DNA of 64,000 nt from Bog-793 sp050013835 (GTDB lineage Bacteria; Actinomycetota; Acidimicrobiia; Acidimicrobiales; Bog-793). How positions within the stretch are numbered: the first letter of the stretch is position 1; the number at the start of each line of letters is the position of its first letter. The notes below the pieces were generated by a model. The model had not been told where the DNA came from and made no database searches. It saw nothing but the letters and a program-made list of their open reading frames with translations. This document shows, in pieces, positions 8,946 to 17,013 of this stretch. The DNA is taken from contig JBEKEM010000008.1 of assembly GCA_050013835.1 (NCBI GenBank), forward strand, positions 1 to 64,000, written 5' to 3'. Position numbers and translations under genes: made by a program.

Positions 8946-10424
8946 ATGATCGACCCGGATCTGGTCGAACAGCCCGCCGGTCCCGCCGGCGTCAGCGACC
9001 TCCTCAACGAGGCGCCGCGGAGCAGGTTCCACCACCGGGCCGTCGTGATCAGCGGCGCCGGCTTCTTCACCGATGCCTACGACCTGTTCGTCATCAGCAC
9101 CGTCGCCGCGCTCGTCACGAAGCAGTGGAGCCTCTCGACGACCCAGACGAGCTGGGTGACGGGTTCGGCGATCCTCGCCGCCTTCTTCGGGGCGCTCGTA
9201 TTCGGCCGCCTGGCCGATGTGCTGGGACGCAAGCGCGTGTACGTGGTCGTTGCCTTGATCATGATCGCCGGCGCACTCGCCAGCGCCGCGGCGACGAGCT
9301 TCGTCTCGCTCGTCGTCGCCCGATTCGTGCTCGGCCTGGGTATCGGCGGCGACTACCCCGTTTCGGCCGTGCTGATGAGCGAGTACTCGAACCGGGCGGA
9401 CCGCGGCAGGTTCGTCGGCCTCGTCTTCTCGATGCAGGCGCTCGGGCTCATCGTCGGTCCTCTCATCGCCCTGGTGCTCCTCGCCTCGGGTGTGAACCAC
9501 GACCTCACCTGGCGGTTGCTACTCGCCCTCGGCGCCGTCCCGGCCGGGGCGGTCATCTACCTGCGCTCGAAGATGCCCGAATCTCCCCGGTTCCGCGCCC
9601 GCGTGCGCGGCGAGGCAGCCGAAGCCGCCGCCGACGCCGCCGCCTTCACCGCGTGCGACGTCCCTATCCCGGCGGCGGCTCTCGAGAGCACCCGGAAAAT
9701 GTCGCTCCGCCAGTTCCTCGGTCAGCGCCGAATGCTCACGTTGCTGGTCGGGACGGCGGGAACCTGGTTCCTCTTCGACTACGCCTACTACGGCAACACG
9801 CTGTCGCTGCCGGTGATCCTGAAAGACGTGAGCCCCGTGGCTTCCCTCGTCACGAAACTCGTCTGGACGCTCGGCATCTTCGTCGTGTTCGCGCTGCCCG
9901 GCTACCTCCTCGCCGTCGCCCGGATGGACCGGATCGGCCACCGACGACTCCAGCACATCGGCTTCGCCGTGATCGCGGTCGCCTTCCTCGTCCTCGGTGC
10001 CGTGCCCGTCCTCACGACCGCCGTCGCGCCATTCCTCGTCGTTTTCGGCCTCAGCTACTTCTTCATCGAGTTCGGCCCGAACACAACGACCTTCGTGCTC
10101 CCCGCGGAGGTGTTCCCCGTCTCGATGCGGACGACCGGGCACGGCGTCGCCGCCGGGATCGGCAAGCTCGGCGCCTTCGCCGGGGTCTTCCTCGTGCCAC
10201 AGCTCGAACTGCACATCGGTCTGAGAGGCATGCTCATCGTGGCGGGTTGCGCCGCGGCCGCGGGGTTCGCCCTCACCTCGGTGCTGCCCGAACCGGCCCG
10301 CCGCACGCTCGAGTCCGTCTCGGGAGAGGACGAAGCAGACGGCGCCAAGGTGGCAACCCCCGACTGGCCGGAGGAGCCGTTCTTGCCCAGGGCGGTGCCC
10401 GGCGAGCTCGTGACCGAGAACTGA
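8946..10424 (+). CDS. MFS phosphate:H+ symporter (PHS family)
   Basis: This 492-residue inner-membrane transporter of the PHS family (the Pho84/Pht1 group) imports inorganic phosphate with protons. The family marks are clear: GAGFFTDAYDLF in span 1 (about 37-48), GIGGDYPVSAVLMSEY in span 4, an MFS loop 2-3 motif (GRLADVLGRKR), and FGPNTTTFVLPAEVFP in the second half. Twelve spans are predicted. Start ATG 8946 (MIDPDLVEQ) gives the normal cytoplasmic N-tail; an upstream ATG at 8811 would cross the PHO box. The PHO box and divergent phoU point to induction in phosphate starvation. Organic-anion transport by a relative cannot be excluded. Confidence 0.85.
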   Translation: MIDPDLVEQPAGPAGVSDLLNEAPRSRFHHRAVVISGAGFFTDAYDLFVISTVAALVTKQWSLSTTQTSWVTGSAILAAFFGALVFGRLADVLGRKRVYVVVALIMIAGALASAAATSFVSLVVARFVLGLGIGGDYPVSAVLMSEYSNRADRGRFVGLVFSMQALGLIVGPLIALVLLASGVNHDLTWRLLLALGAVPAGAVIYLRSKMPESPRFRARVRGEAAEAAADAAAFTACDVPIPAAALESTRKMSLRQFLGQRRMLTLLVGTAGTWFLFDYAYYGNTLSLPVILKDVSPVASLVTKLVWTLGIFVVFALPGYLLAVARMDRIGHRRLQHIGFAVIAVAFLVLGAVPVLTTAVAPFLVVFGLSYFFIEFGPNTTTFVLPAEVFPVSMRTTGHGVAAGIGKLGAFAGVFLVPQLELHIGLRGMLIVAGCAAAAGFALTSVLPEPARRTLESVSGEDEADGAKVATPDWPEEPFLPRAVPGELVTEN

Positions 10425-10639
10425 CCGCACGCCGCGGCTGGCCCATCGCGTCGCGGACGGCGGGGAACCGCCTGCAGCTTCTCCCCTTCGCGAGGTCCTG
10501 AACCGGTAGCGTGACCCTGGCGAACCTCTCCACCGGTCGGTGTCGCCCGTGCAGCTGGTGGGCAGTCCACCTAAGGCGTGTGCCGGGTACTCGCGGTCGC
10601 GGTCCGACCGCGGACCGGAACGATCGGAACGGATGGGTC

Positions 10640-10755
10640 TTGACCGTTCGAGTCGTCACCGACAGTTCGGCCGACCTCCCACCCGCCGTCCCCCTGAACA
10701 GTCGATCGAGATCGTGCCCTTGAAAGTGCGCTTCGGCAACGACGTCGCCCCGGTG
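10640..10755 (+). pseudogene. degV: Remnant of the N-terminus of a DegV family gene
   Basis: TTG 10640 opens TVRVVTDSSADLPP, the signature N-terminus of DegV fatty-acid-binding proteins. After about 18 codons the frame breaks near 10690. The continuation, EQSIEIVPLKVRFGND, is in the next frame from about 10695. Nothing DegV-like follows FGND: the sequence runs into the tRNA at 10800. Only about 40 of roughly 280 residues survive, so this is a truncated, frameshifted relic. The surrounding 10425-10799 stretch holds no other gene that I can see. Confidence 0.75.
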
Positions 10756-10799
10756 GGCCATCGCGCCGAGTGCGCCCGGATGGCGTCGACGAATCGCTC

Positions 10800-10876
10800 T
10801 GGTGGGGACGGAGGGAATCGAACCCTCACTTTGAACGTTTTAAGCGCTCTGCCTCTGCCGGTTGGGCTACGTCCCC
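10800..10876 (-). tRNA. tRNA with UAA anticodon (Leu by code) but a short variable loop
   Basis: Read on the minus strand: acceptor stem GGGGACG/CGTCCCC, D arm with GG in the loop, anticodon stem GAGCG/CGTTC around loop CTTAAAA, variable loop AAAGT, T arm GAGGG-TTCGATT-CCCTC, discriminator A and an encoded CCA (10800-10802). The anticodon is UAA, which reads UUA (Leu). However, bacterial tRNA-Leu normally has a long class II variable arm, and this has five bases. The 5' ten bases overlap the end of the carboxylesterase gene on the same strand. Leu identity is therefore by anticodon only. Confidence 0.85.
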
Positions 10877-12489
10877 GCCTGCTCCTTTTCCTCCGGCCCG
10901 ACGAGCGCCACGTCAAGGCGGCGGGCGCCCTCGATCGGTCCGCCGACGCCGTAGCGGCCGAGCCGCCGCTCCCAGAACCGGCGCTCGGGCTCGTAAGGCA
11001 CCTCGACAAGCTTCGTCTCTGCGCCGAACCGCATCGTCGCGCGCCGCGCCGATTCGTAGCGTGGCCAGCGCCCAGCGAGCTCGTTCGACGGGTCGCCCGA
11101 GCGGGCGAAGGCGACCCAGGAGGCCTGCATCTCGTCGGAGAGCCGGAAGGCGTCCGCCCCGGTGCCGGAGAAGAGCCCGACGATCTGCTCGTGCACCGTG
11201 CCGAAGACGAACGGGAGCTCGAGGCCGTGGCAAGCGCCGAGACCTCCCCCGGCGAAGGGCGACGACCAGTCGAACAGGTAGGCGTAGGTCGTCGGTGTGC
11301 GACTGCGGTGGGCGTCGGCGAGGCGGAGCTGGGGGACGCGGAAGATCCAGTCGGTCAGGATGGCGTCGAGCAGCGCCCGGGAGTTCACCGGCTCACCTCG
11401 GTCGGCCCGCGCTTTCCGGTACGCCGCGATCGCGTCGCGGCCGAGTGACCGGTCCTCGACCCCGGCACCCCGCAGGTAACGGCCGACGAGCACCTCGAGC
11501 TCGTCCTCGGGAGGTTCCCCCCCGGCGAGGATGGCGTACGAGAAGAGCTTGAACTCGTCGCGATTCGACCCGATGAGCAGGTCGACACCCGTCGACCCGC
11601 CGGCGACGATGGCGTCCTCGGGCGGGGCGACGAGCAAGCCCCCGTCGACCACCGGCTGGAAGGGGAGCCCGAAGCCGGCGTCGACCTCGGCGGCGACCTC
11701 GATTTGCGCGGCGAGCAACTCGGCGGCTGGGACGCTCTCGAGCACCTCACGGCTCGGCGTGCCCAATCCGAGGACGTCGGCGAGGCGTTCCGCCACCCGC
11801 GCTGCTGGCGCCGGCTCGATCGCCAGGGCGGCACCGCTCTCGACGATCGCGCGACGGAACAGTCCCCGCGCAGCTGGCACCGAGAGGAGGTCGCAGATCG
11901 ACATCGCCCCCGCCGACTCGCCGAACACGGTGACGTTCGACGGGTCGCCGCCGAAGGCTTCGGCGTTGTCGCGCATCCAGCGCAGCGCGGCGAGCTGGTC
12001 GAGGAGCCCCCAGTTGCCGAAGCCGCCGCTCTCCTCGTCGGCGAGGGCCGGGTGGGCGAGGAAGCCGAGGACGCCCAGACGGTAGTTGAAGGTGATGACG
12101 ACGACCCCCCGGGAGGCCAGCCTGTCTGCCCGGTACATGACGCCCGACCCCTTGCCGGTGAGGAAGGCCCCGCCGTGAACGAAGACCATCACGGGCAATG
12201 GCCCTGGCGTCCCCGCCGGGGTCCAGACGTTGCATACGAGACAGTCCTCGTCCTGCTCGAGGGGATCGCCGGGGAAGTAGCTGCCGACACCGGAGGGCGG
12301 CTGCGGCGCGGCGGGGCCGAACGCCGAGCCGTCCCGCTCGCCCGCCCACGTCGGCGCCGGCTGCGGGGGCCGGAAGCGCAGGGGACCGACCGGCGGCGCG
12401 GCGTACGGGATTCCCCGGAACGACCACACGCCGTCGGTTGCGACCCCGCGCACGACCCCGGCACGGGTGGTGACGACCCCCTCGGACAA
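10867..12489 (-). CDS. Type B carboxylesterase
   Basis: This 540-residue alpha/beta hydrolase of the carboxylesterase/para-nitrobenzyl-esterase family hydrolyses carboxylic esters. The nucleophile S192 lies in FGESAGA. The oxyanion region is VFVHGGAFLTG (about 103-113) and the family motif EDCLVCNVWTP (about 80-90) is present. An HG near 430 (CHGLELPFVFG) is the probable catalytic His. There is no signal peptide, so it should be cytoplasmic. The start is TTG 12489 behind GAAGGG. The last codons and TAG lie inside the tRNA at 10800-10876, as if the gene end was created by recombination there. Natural substrate unknown. Confidence 0.9.
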   Translation of the reverse strand: MSEGVVTTRAGVVRGVATDGVWSFRGIPYAAPPVGPLRFRPPQPAPTWAGERDGSAFGPAAPQPPSGVGSYFPGDPLEQDEDCLVCNVWTPAGTPGPLPVMVFVHGGAFLTGKGSGVMYRADRLASRGVVVITFNYRLGVLGFLAHPALADEESGGFGNWGLLDQLAALRWMRDNAEAFGGDPSNVTVFGESAGAMSICDLLSVPAARGLFRRAIVESGAALAIEPAPAARVAERLADVLGLGTPSREVLESVPAAELLAAQIEVAAEVDAGFGLPFQPVVDGGLLVAPPEDAIVAGGSTGVDLLIGSNRDEFKLFSYAILAGGEPPEDELEVLVGRYLRGAGVEDRSLGRDAIAAYRKARADRGEPVNSRALLDAILTDWIFRVPQLRLADAHRSRTPTTYAYLFDWSSPFAGGGLGACHGLELPFVFGTVHEQIVGLFSGTGADAFRLSDEMQASWVAFARSGDPSNELAGRWPRYESARRATMRFGAETKLVEVPYEPERRFWERRLGRYGVGGPIEGARRLDVALVGPEEKEQAGT

Positions 12490-12616
12490 CTCGACCCTTC
12501 CCGGCGGGAGCGGACGTCCTCGCTGGGCGCGACGCTACCGGACCCGCCGGGCCCCCTCACCTGGCACTTCGCCGCGCCCCCTTGACTCTTGCTCCCATTG
12601 TGGCCAAAGTTAATGA

Positions 12617-13849
12617 GTGTTATCGGTGAGGTTGAGGGGGGTGATCGCGCCCTTCCTCGGCGCGGCCGTCCTCGCGGGAATCTGGAGCTCCCCGGTGGCG
12701 GCGGCGCCTGGCGCCCCCGGGGGGCCGACCAACGCCCAGATCCAGGCAGCCCAGGCCAAGGCGAATGAGCTCTCCCGGCTGATCGCGGCCGACAACGAGC
12801 AGGAACAGATCGCCGGCGAGCGCTTCGACCAGGCGAACTTCCTTGCCGGACAGGCGCAGCGGCGGCTCGTCACCCTACGCCGCAGGATCCGCCAAGAGGA
12901 TGCCGCCATCGCGGCCGGCACGCGCCGGGTCCAGCGGACCGCGGTCGAGGTCTACGTCGACGGCAACGGCACCTCGGCGCAGTACGCCAGCCTGCTCACC
13001 TCGTCGCTCACCGACGCCGAGTCGCTCACCACGTACGCCGGGGTCGCGACGTCCTCGCTCCACCGGGCCGTCGTCCGCCTCGTCGCCGACAAGACGCGGC
13101 TCCTCGCCAGTGAGTCGTCCGTCCGGATCCAGATCGCTGACGCCCGCGCCGCCGCCGCCAGCTCGTCGGCGGCCCGCGCCCAGGCGGCGGCCGCCCAGAA
13201 GTCGACGGCGGCGGCACTCGGGCAGGTCAGGGGTCAGCTGGCCTCGCTGATCGAGCAGCGGGCCCTGGCGATCGCGGCGGCGAGGGCTGCCGCGGCGCGC
13301 GCGGCCAGATCGGCCGCCGCCCGCAACGCCGACGCCGCCAGCGCCGCGGCCTACAGCAGGCTTGCCAGCCAACTCGGCGGGAACAATCCGGGCGCAGCCG
13401 AATCGGCCGAGGTCCAGGCGGCGCTCGCCAGCGAGGTCGGCCATCCGCCGCTCGTTCCGGCGGGGTCCTCGGGGGCGGGCGACATCGCCGTCAGGACGGC
13501 GGAGAGCTACCTCGGCGTCCCCTACGTCTGGGGCGGCGCAGGACCGGACGGCTTCGACTGCTCCGGGCTCACGATGGTGGCGTGGGCGGCGGCGGGCGTC
13601 AGCCTGACCCACAGCGCCTGGTACCAGTACCGGGAGACGACGCACGTGGACCTCTCGGACATCGAACCAGGCGACCTGCTCTTCTACTCGTTCCCCGACG
13701 ACGGACCCGACCCGATCACCCACGTCGCGATGTACATCGGTTCCGGCCCGTACGGCACCGAGACGATCATCCAGGCGCCCGAGACCGGCGAGACCGTCTC
13801 GTACTCGCCGATGTACTACATCGGCTTCGTCGCCGCCGGCCGGCCCTAA
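12617..13849 (+). CDS. Secreted NlpC/P60 peptidoglycan endopeptidase with coiled coil
   Basis: Of 410 residues, a signal peptide (about 1-31, ending PVAAA) is followed by an Ala-rich coiled coil (about 38-235), a linker, and an NlpC/P60 domain (about 290-410). The catalytic Cys is C315 in GFDCSGL and the His lies in ITHVAMYIG. This is the RipA-like layout of actinobacterial enzymes that cut stem peptides during daughter-cell separation. GTG 12617 is the longest start and its second codon is TTA; GTG 12626 or 12641 are alternatives still giving a signal peptide. TTGACT at 12582-12587 is a candidate -35. The gene converges on the acetyltransferase gene. Confidence 0.88.
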   Translation: MLSVRLRGVIAPFLGAAVLAGIWSSPVAAAPGAPGGPTNAQIQAAQAKANELSRLIAADNEQEQIAGERFDQANFLAGQAQRRLVTLRRRIRQEDAAIAAGTRRVQRTAVEVYVDGNGTSAQYASLLTSSLTDAESLTTYAGVATSSLHRAVVRLVADKTRLLASESSVRIQIADARAAAASSSAARAQAAAAQKSTAAALGQVRGQLASLIEQRALAIAAARAAAARAARSAAARNADAASAAAYSRLASQLGGNNPGAAESAEVQAALASEVGHPPLVPAGSSGAGDIAVRTAESYLGVPYVWGGAGPDGFDCSGLTMVAWAAAGVSLTHSAWYQYRETTHVDLSDIEPGDLLFYSFPDDGPDPITHVAMYIGSGPYGTETIIQAPETGETVSYSPMYYIGFVAAGRP

Positions 13850-13859
13850 GCGCGGTCGC

Positions 13860-14477
13860 TCAGGCGCCGGTCGGATCGATCCAGCTGGCGCGGTACGCGG
13901 CTCGCCGCTCGGCCCAGTCCTCGGCTGTGATGGCGTAGCGGACGTGGTCCTCCCATACGCCGTCGATCTCGAGGTAGCCCCGGGCGATCCCCTCCTCGAT
14001 GAGCTGGAGCTTCTCGACGACGCGCCGGCTCGGCCGGTTGCGCGGAATGATCGCCACCTGGACACGATGGAGGTCGAGGGAGTCGAAGGCGAAGCCGAAC
14101 ACGACGACGCACGACTCCGGGACGTAGCCTCGACCGGCGTGTGCTTCATCGATCCAGTAGCCGAGATAGCCGCTCTGGGCGGCACCGCGCTGGACCGAAG
14201 ACAGGTTGATCTCGCCGACGAAGGTCCGGCCAAGAAAGATCCCGAAGCTGTAGGCGGTGCCGAGCTGACGGTCGCGCTCGCGCATCGAGCAGCGGGCGGC
14301 GAACGAGGATCGGTCCTCGGCGGGGTAGGGGGCGCCCGCCCGGCGGGGCTCCCAGTGGATGAGCCATTCCCGGGCTCGGGTCCGCACCTCGAGCCATTCG
14401 CGGTAGTCGCCGACCCGCAGCGGGCGAAGCGTCACTCGCCTGCCGGTCAGCTCTCCGCCTCGGTCGCGCCCGTTCAT
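13860..14477 (-). CDS. GNAT acetyltransferase, RimJ/RimL type
   Basis: At 205 residues this is the size of the RimJ family, which acetylates N-termini of ribosomal or other proteins with acetyl-CoA. The core runs from VTLRPLRVGDYREWLEVR through the central strand (FGIFLGRTFVGEINLSS) to the acetyl-CoA loop (GYWIDEAHAGRGYVPES) and the family tail (NRPSRRVVEKLQLIEEG, then GYLEIDGVWEDHVRYAI). Start ATG 14477 (MNGRDRGG) is taken because upstream codons add a Pro/Arg-rich non-family stretch. The protein target is not known. Confidence 0.85.
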   Translation of the reverse strand: MNGRDRGGELTGRRVTLRPLRVGDYREWLEVRTRAREWLIHWEPRRAGAPYPAEDRSSFAARCSMRERDRQLGTAYSFGIFLGRTFVGEINLSSVQRGAAQSGYLGYWIDEAHAGRGYVPESCVVVFGFAFDSLDLHRVQVAIIPRNRPSRRVVEKLQLIEEGIARGYLEIDGVWEDHVRYAITAEDWAERRAAYRASWIDPTGA

Positions 14478-14644
14478 GCCGACCACCGCACGGGGCGGCG
14501 GGGTGCCGGCGGTCGGATTCCGACGGCCTCCTGGACGGAGTTGCCCACGGACCCATGGTGCCAGATCCCCCACCGACCCTCACCACCTACACTCACCCGA
14601 GATCGGGTTGTCGCGATTGTCGGGACGGACCCGGCCAGGGGCCG

Positions 14645-16588
14645 ATGACGGGTCAACACGGATTCCGGGACAGCGAGGGTGAGCTCGCCCGCCTCGTCGC
14701 GGCGCTCGAGTGGGCGGCGGGCCAGCTTGACACCGTCGCCGACGTCGACCCGGCCCGGATGGCGGACCACGGGCCCGAACGCCTCGGCAACGACCCGGCG
14801 GCAACAGCGAGCTCGACCCGGCCCGGTGCCGTCTACCCCCTCGACGCGGGCGAGGACCGACGTGCCTACCACCGCTGGCTCGCCCAGCACGGCGAGCCGT
14901 CCGGGGTCGGGTCGCCGAGGGGCGAATCCCGCCGCACGCCGGCGACGCGGCGTCCGCGCTGGGACAAGCCCACCTTCACCATCGTCGTGGCCGTCGGCGA
15001 CGCCCCGGCCGAGCTCGTGGCGCGCTGCGTCGGCTCGGTCCTCGCCCAGTCCTTCGCCACCTGGGAGCTCGTCGTCCTGAACGGGTCCTCCGTCGACACG
15101 GCGGACAACCTCGCCGCGCTGGAGAGCGCCGACCGGCGCGTCCACGTCGAGCACGTCGGAACGACGAAGGAAGCGGTCAACGCGGCGTTCGCCGCGGCCC
15201 GCGGCGAGTTCGTGGCCTTGGTCGGCGCCCGCGACGAGCTCGCGCCCGACGCACTCTCGGACGTTGCCGGGGCGATCGCCGGATCGGAGGGAGCCGACGT
15301 CGTCTACACCGACGAGGACCGGATCGATCCGGCCGGCGAGCGCTTCGCACCAGACCTCAAGCCCGACTGGTCGCCGGATCTCTTCCTCGGCTGCGACTAC
15401 GTCGGCCGCCTCGCGGCGGTGCGGCGCACCCTCGTCGTCGAACTCGGCGGCCTGCGGGCGGAGTTCGGCGACGCTGCCGAGTACGACCTCGTGCTGCGGG
15501 CGACCGAGCGGGCGCGGGCGGTCGTACACGTCCCGGGCATCGCCTACCACCGGCGGCAGGCGGCGGGGCGGCGGCCGATGGTGGCGGCCCCCAATGGCGA
15601 GTCGACGCGGCGCGTGATCGCCGACGCCCTCGTGCGCCGGGGCGAGCAGGGCGAGATCGAGCGCTCCCTCGGCGCAGGGCGCTTCAACGTCCGGCGCAGC
15701 TTCACGGGCCGGCCGCTCGTCAGCGTCATCATCCCCTTCCGCGACGAACCGGCGCTCCTGGCGAAGTGCGTGACCTCGATCCGCGTCGCGCCCGGCTACG
15801 ACCGCCTCGAGCTCGTCCTCGTCGACAACGAGAGCGAGCTGCCTGAGACCAAGGCGCTCGTCGAGCGGCTCGTGGCGGAGCCCGGGGTGCGGCTCGTCGA
15901 CGCACCGGGCCCGTTCAACTGGTCGGCCATCAACAACTCCGCCGTCCGCCAATGCGCGGGCGAACTCCTCCTGTTCATGAACAACGACATCGAGGCAGTG
16001 AAACCGAACTGGCTCGAGCCCCTCGTTGGACACGCCCTGCGGCCGACCGTCGGCGCCGTCGGGGCGCGCCTCATGTACCCCGACGGAACGCTCCAGCACG
16101 GGGGCGTCGTCGTCGGACTCGGCGGGCTGGCGGCTCACGTGATGAGGGGCCTGCCGGGCGACCGCCCCGGCTACGGGGCAATGGCGACCCAGACCCGCGA
16201 CTGCTCGGCGGTCACCGGCGCGTGCATGATGGCGAGCCGTAAGGTGTTCGACGCCGTCGGCGGGTTCGACGAAAGGCTGTCCGTGAGCTTCAACGATGTC
16301 GACTTCTGCCTGAAGCTGCGGGAGGCCGGCTACCTCGTCGTCTACGCCCCGCTCACCGAGCTCGTGCACCACGAGTCACGCTCGCGGGGTCACACGGAGG
16401 ACTCGGCGGCACACGACTGGATCCTCGCCCGCTGGGGCCCGGCGCTAGCGGCGGGCGACCCGTACCACAACCCGCTCCTCAGCAAGTGGCGAGAATGGTG
16501 CCCGATCTCGACGGTACAGGAGGACGAGAGATGGACGGACTTTCTCAGGACGATGCTGTCGACGCCGCAACCATCGTCGAGCAGCTGA
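14645..16588 (+). CDS. Glycosyltransferase with two tandem GT2 domains
   Basis: This 647-residue cytoplasmic protein has two GT-A domains. Domain 1 (about 110-330) begins FTIVVAVGDAPAELVARCV and has a divergent DXD-like region (YTDEDRIDP). Domain 2 (about 355-600) begins VSVIIPFRDEPALLAKCV, has the DXD-like FMNNDIE, the acceptor motif GGFDERLS and the ED-like NDVDFCLKL. Such two-domain GT2 proteins build polysaccharide or glycoprotein glycans. ATG 14645 (MTGQHGF) is chosen; 14555 is possible but its extra residues look non-coding. It overlaps the next gene by 58 bases, and three genes form an operon. Confidence 0.87.
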   Translation: MTGQHGFRDSEGELARLVAALEWAAGQLDTVADVDPARMADHGPERLGNDPAATASSTRPGAVYPLDAGEDRRAYHRWLAQHGEPSGVGSPRGESRRTPATRRPRWDKPTFTIVVAVGDAPAELVARCVGSVLAQSFATWELVVLNGSSVDTADNLAALESADRRVHVEHVGTTKEAVNAAFAAARGEFVALVGARDELAPDALSDVAGAIAGSEGADVVYTDEDRIDPAGERFAPDLKPDWSPDLFLGCDYVGRLAAVRRTLVVELGGLRAEFGDAAEYDLVLRATERARAVVHVPGIAYHRRQAAGRRPMVAAPNGESTRRVIADALVRRGEQGEIERSLGAGRFNVRRSFTGRPLVSVIIPFRDEPALLAKCVTSIRVAPGYDRLELVLVDNESELPETKALVERLVAEPGVRLVDAPGPFNWSAINNSAVRQCAGELLLFMNNDIEAVKPNWLEPLVGHALRPTVGAVGARLMYPDGTLQHGGVVVGLGGLAAHVMRGLPGDRPGYGAMATQTRDCSAVTGACMMASRKVFDAVGGFDERLSVSFNDVDFCLKLREAGYLVVYAPLTELVHHESRSRGHTEDSAAHDWILARWGPALAAGDPYHNPLLSKWREWCPISTVQEDERWTDFLRTMLSTPQPSSSS

Positions 16589-17007
16589 GGTCGCTCGTCG
16601 CCGAGGGCCGCCGCGAGTACCCGCGTACCTGGATGCCGCGGGCGAGCTACGAGGACCTCGTCGTCGACGACGGGCGTGAGCCGATCCACCTCCACGAGAG
16701 CCTCCACTATCTCCACCGCCACTGGAACATGGCGGACTCGAGATCGTGCAAGGGTATCGGCTGGGGACCGAAGGCGATCGTGCAACGGCTGCTCAGCCGG
16801 ATCGTCAACGGCGCGATGAGCCACTACTACGCCGAGGAACAGGCGTTCCGATCGCATCTCGCCCGATCGATCGATGCCATCGCCTACCGCGTCGACAACC
16901 TCAGCTACTCTGACCAGCGCGCACTGCTCAGCGCCGTCCGGGAAGACCTCATCGACCTCGCCCGCCACGTCGAACACCGGCTCGACGCCCGCGAAGCCGG
17001 CCGCTGA
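16531..17007 (+). CDS. Conserved-looking helical protein of the glycosyltransferase operon
   Basis: ATG 16531 follows a near-perfect AGGAGG by eight bases, well inside the end of the glycosyltransferase gene. The product has 158 residues, no signal or membrane segment, and a motif-like middle (HLHESLHYLHRHWNMADSR, about 50-68), then two amphipathic helices ending RHVEHRLDAREAGR. I do not recognise a family. Its tight place between two glycosyltransferases suggests a helper or scaffold in glycan assembly; this is inference from context only. Confidence 0.75.
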   Translation: MDGLSQDDAVDAATIVEQLRSLVAEGRREYPRTWMPRASYEDLVVDDGREPIHLHESLHYLHRHWNMADSRSCKGIGWGPKAIVQRLLSRIVNGAMSHYYAEEQAFRSHLARSIDAIAYRVDNLSYSDQRALLSAVREDLIDLARHVEHRLDAREAGR

Positions 17008-17013
17008 ATCGTC

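Noticed and set aside
14555..14645. Upstream ATG for the tandem GT2 gene
   Set aside because: The extra 30 residues are Pro/Cys-rich with no similarity, and they overlap the promoter side of the divergent acetyltransferase gene.
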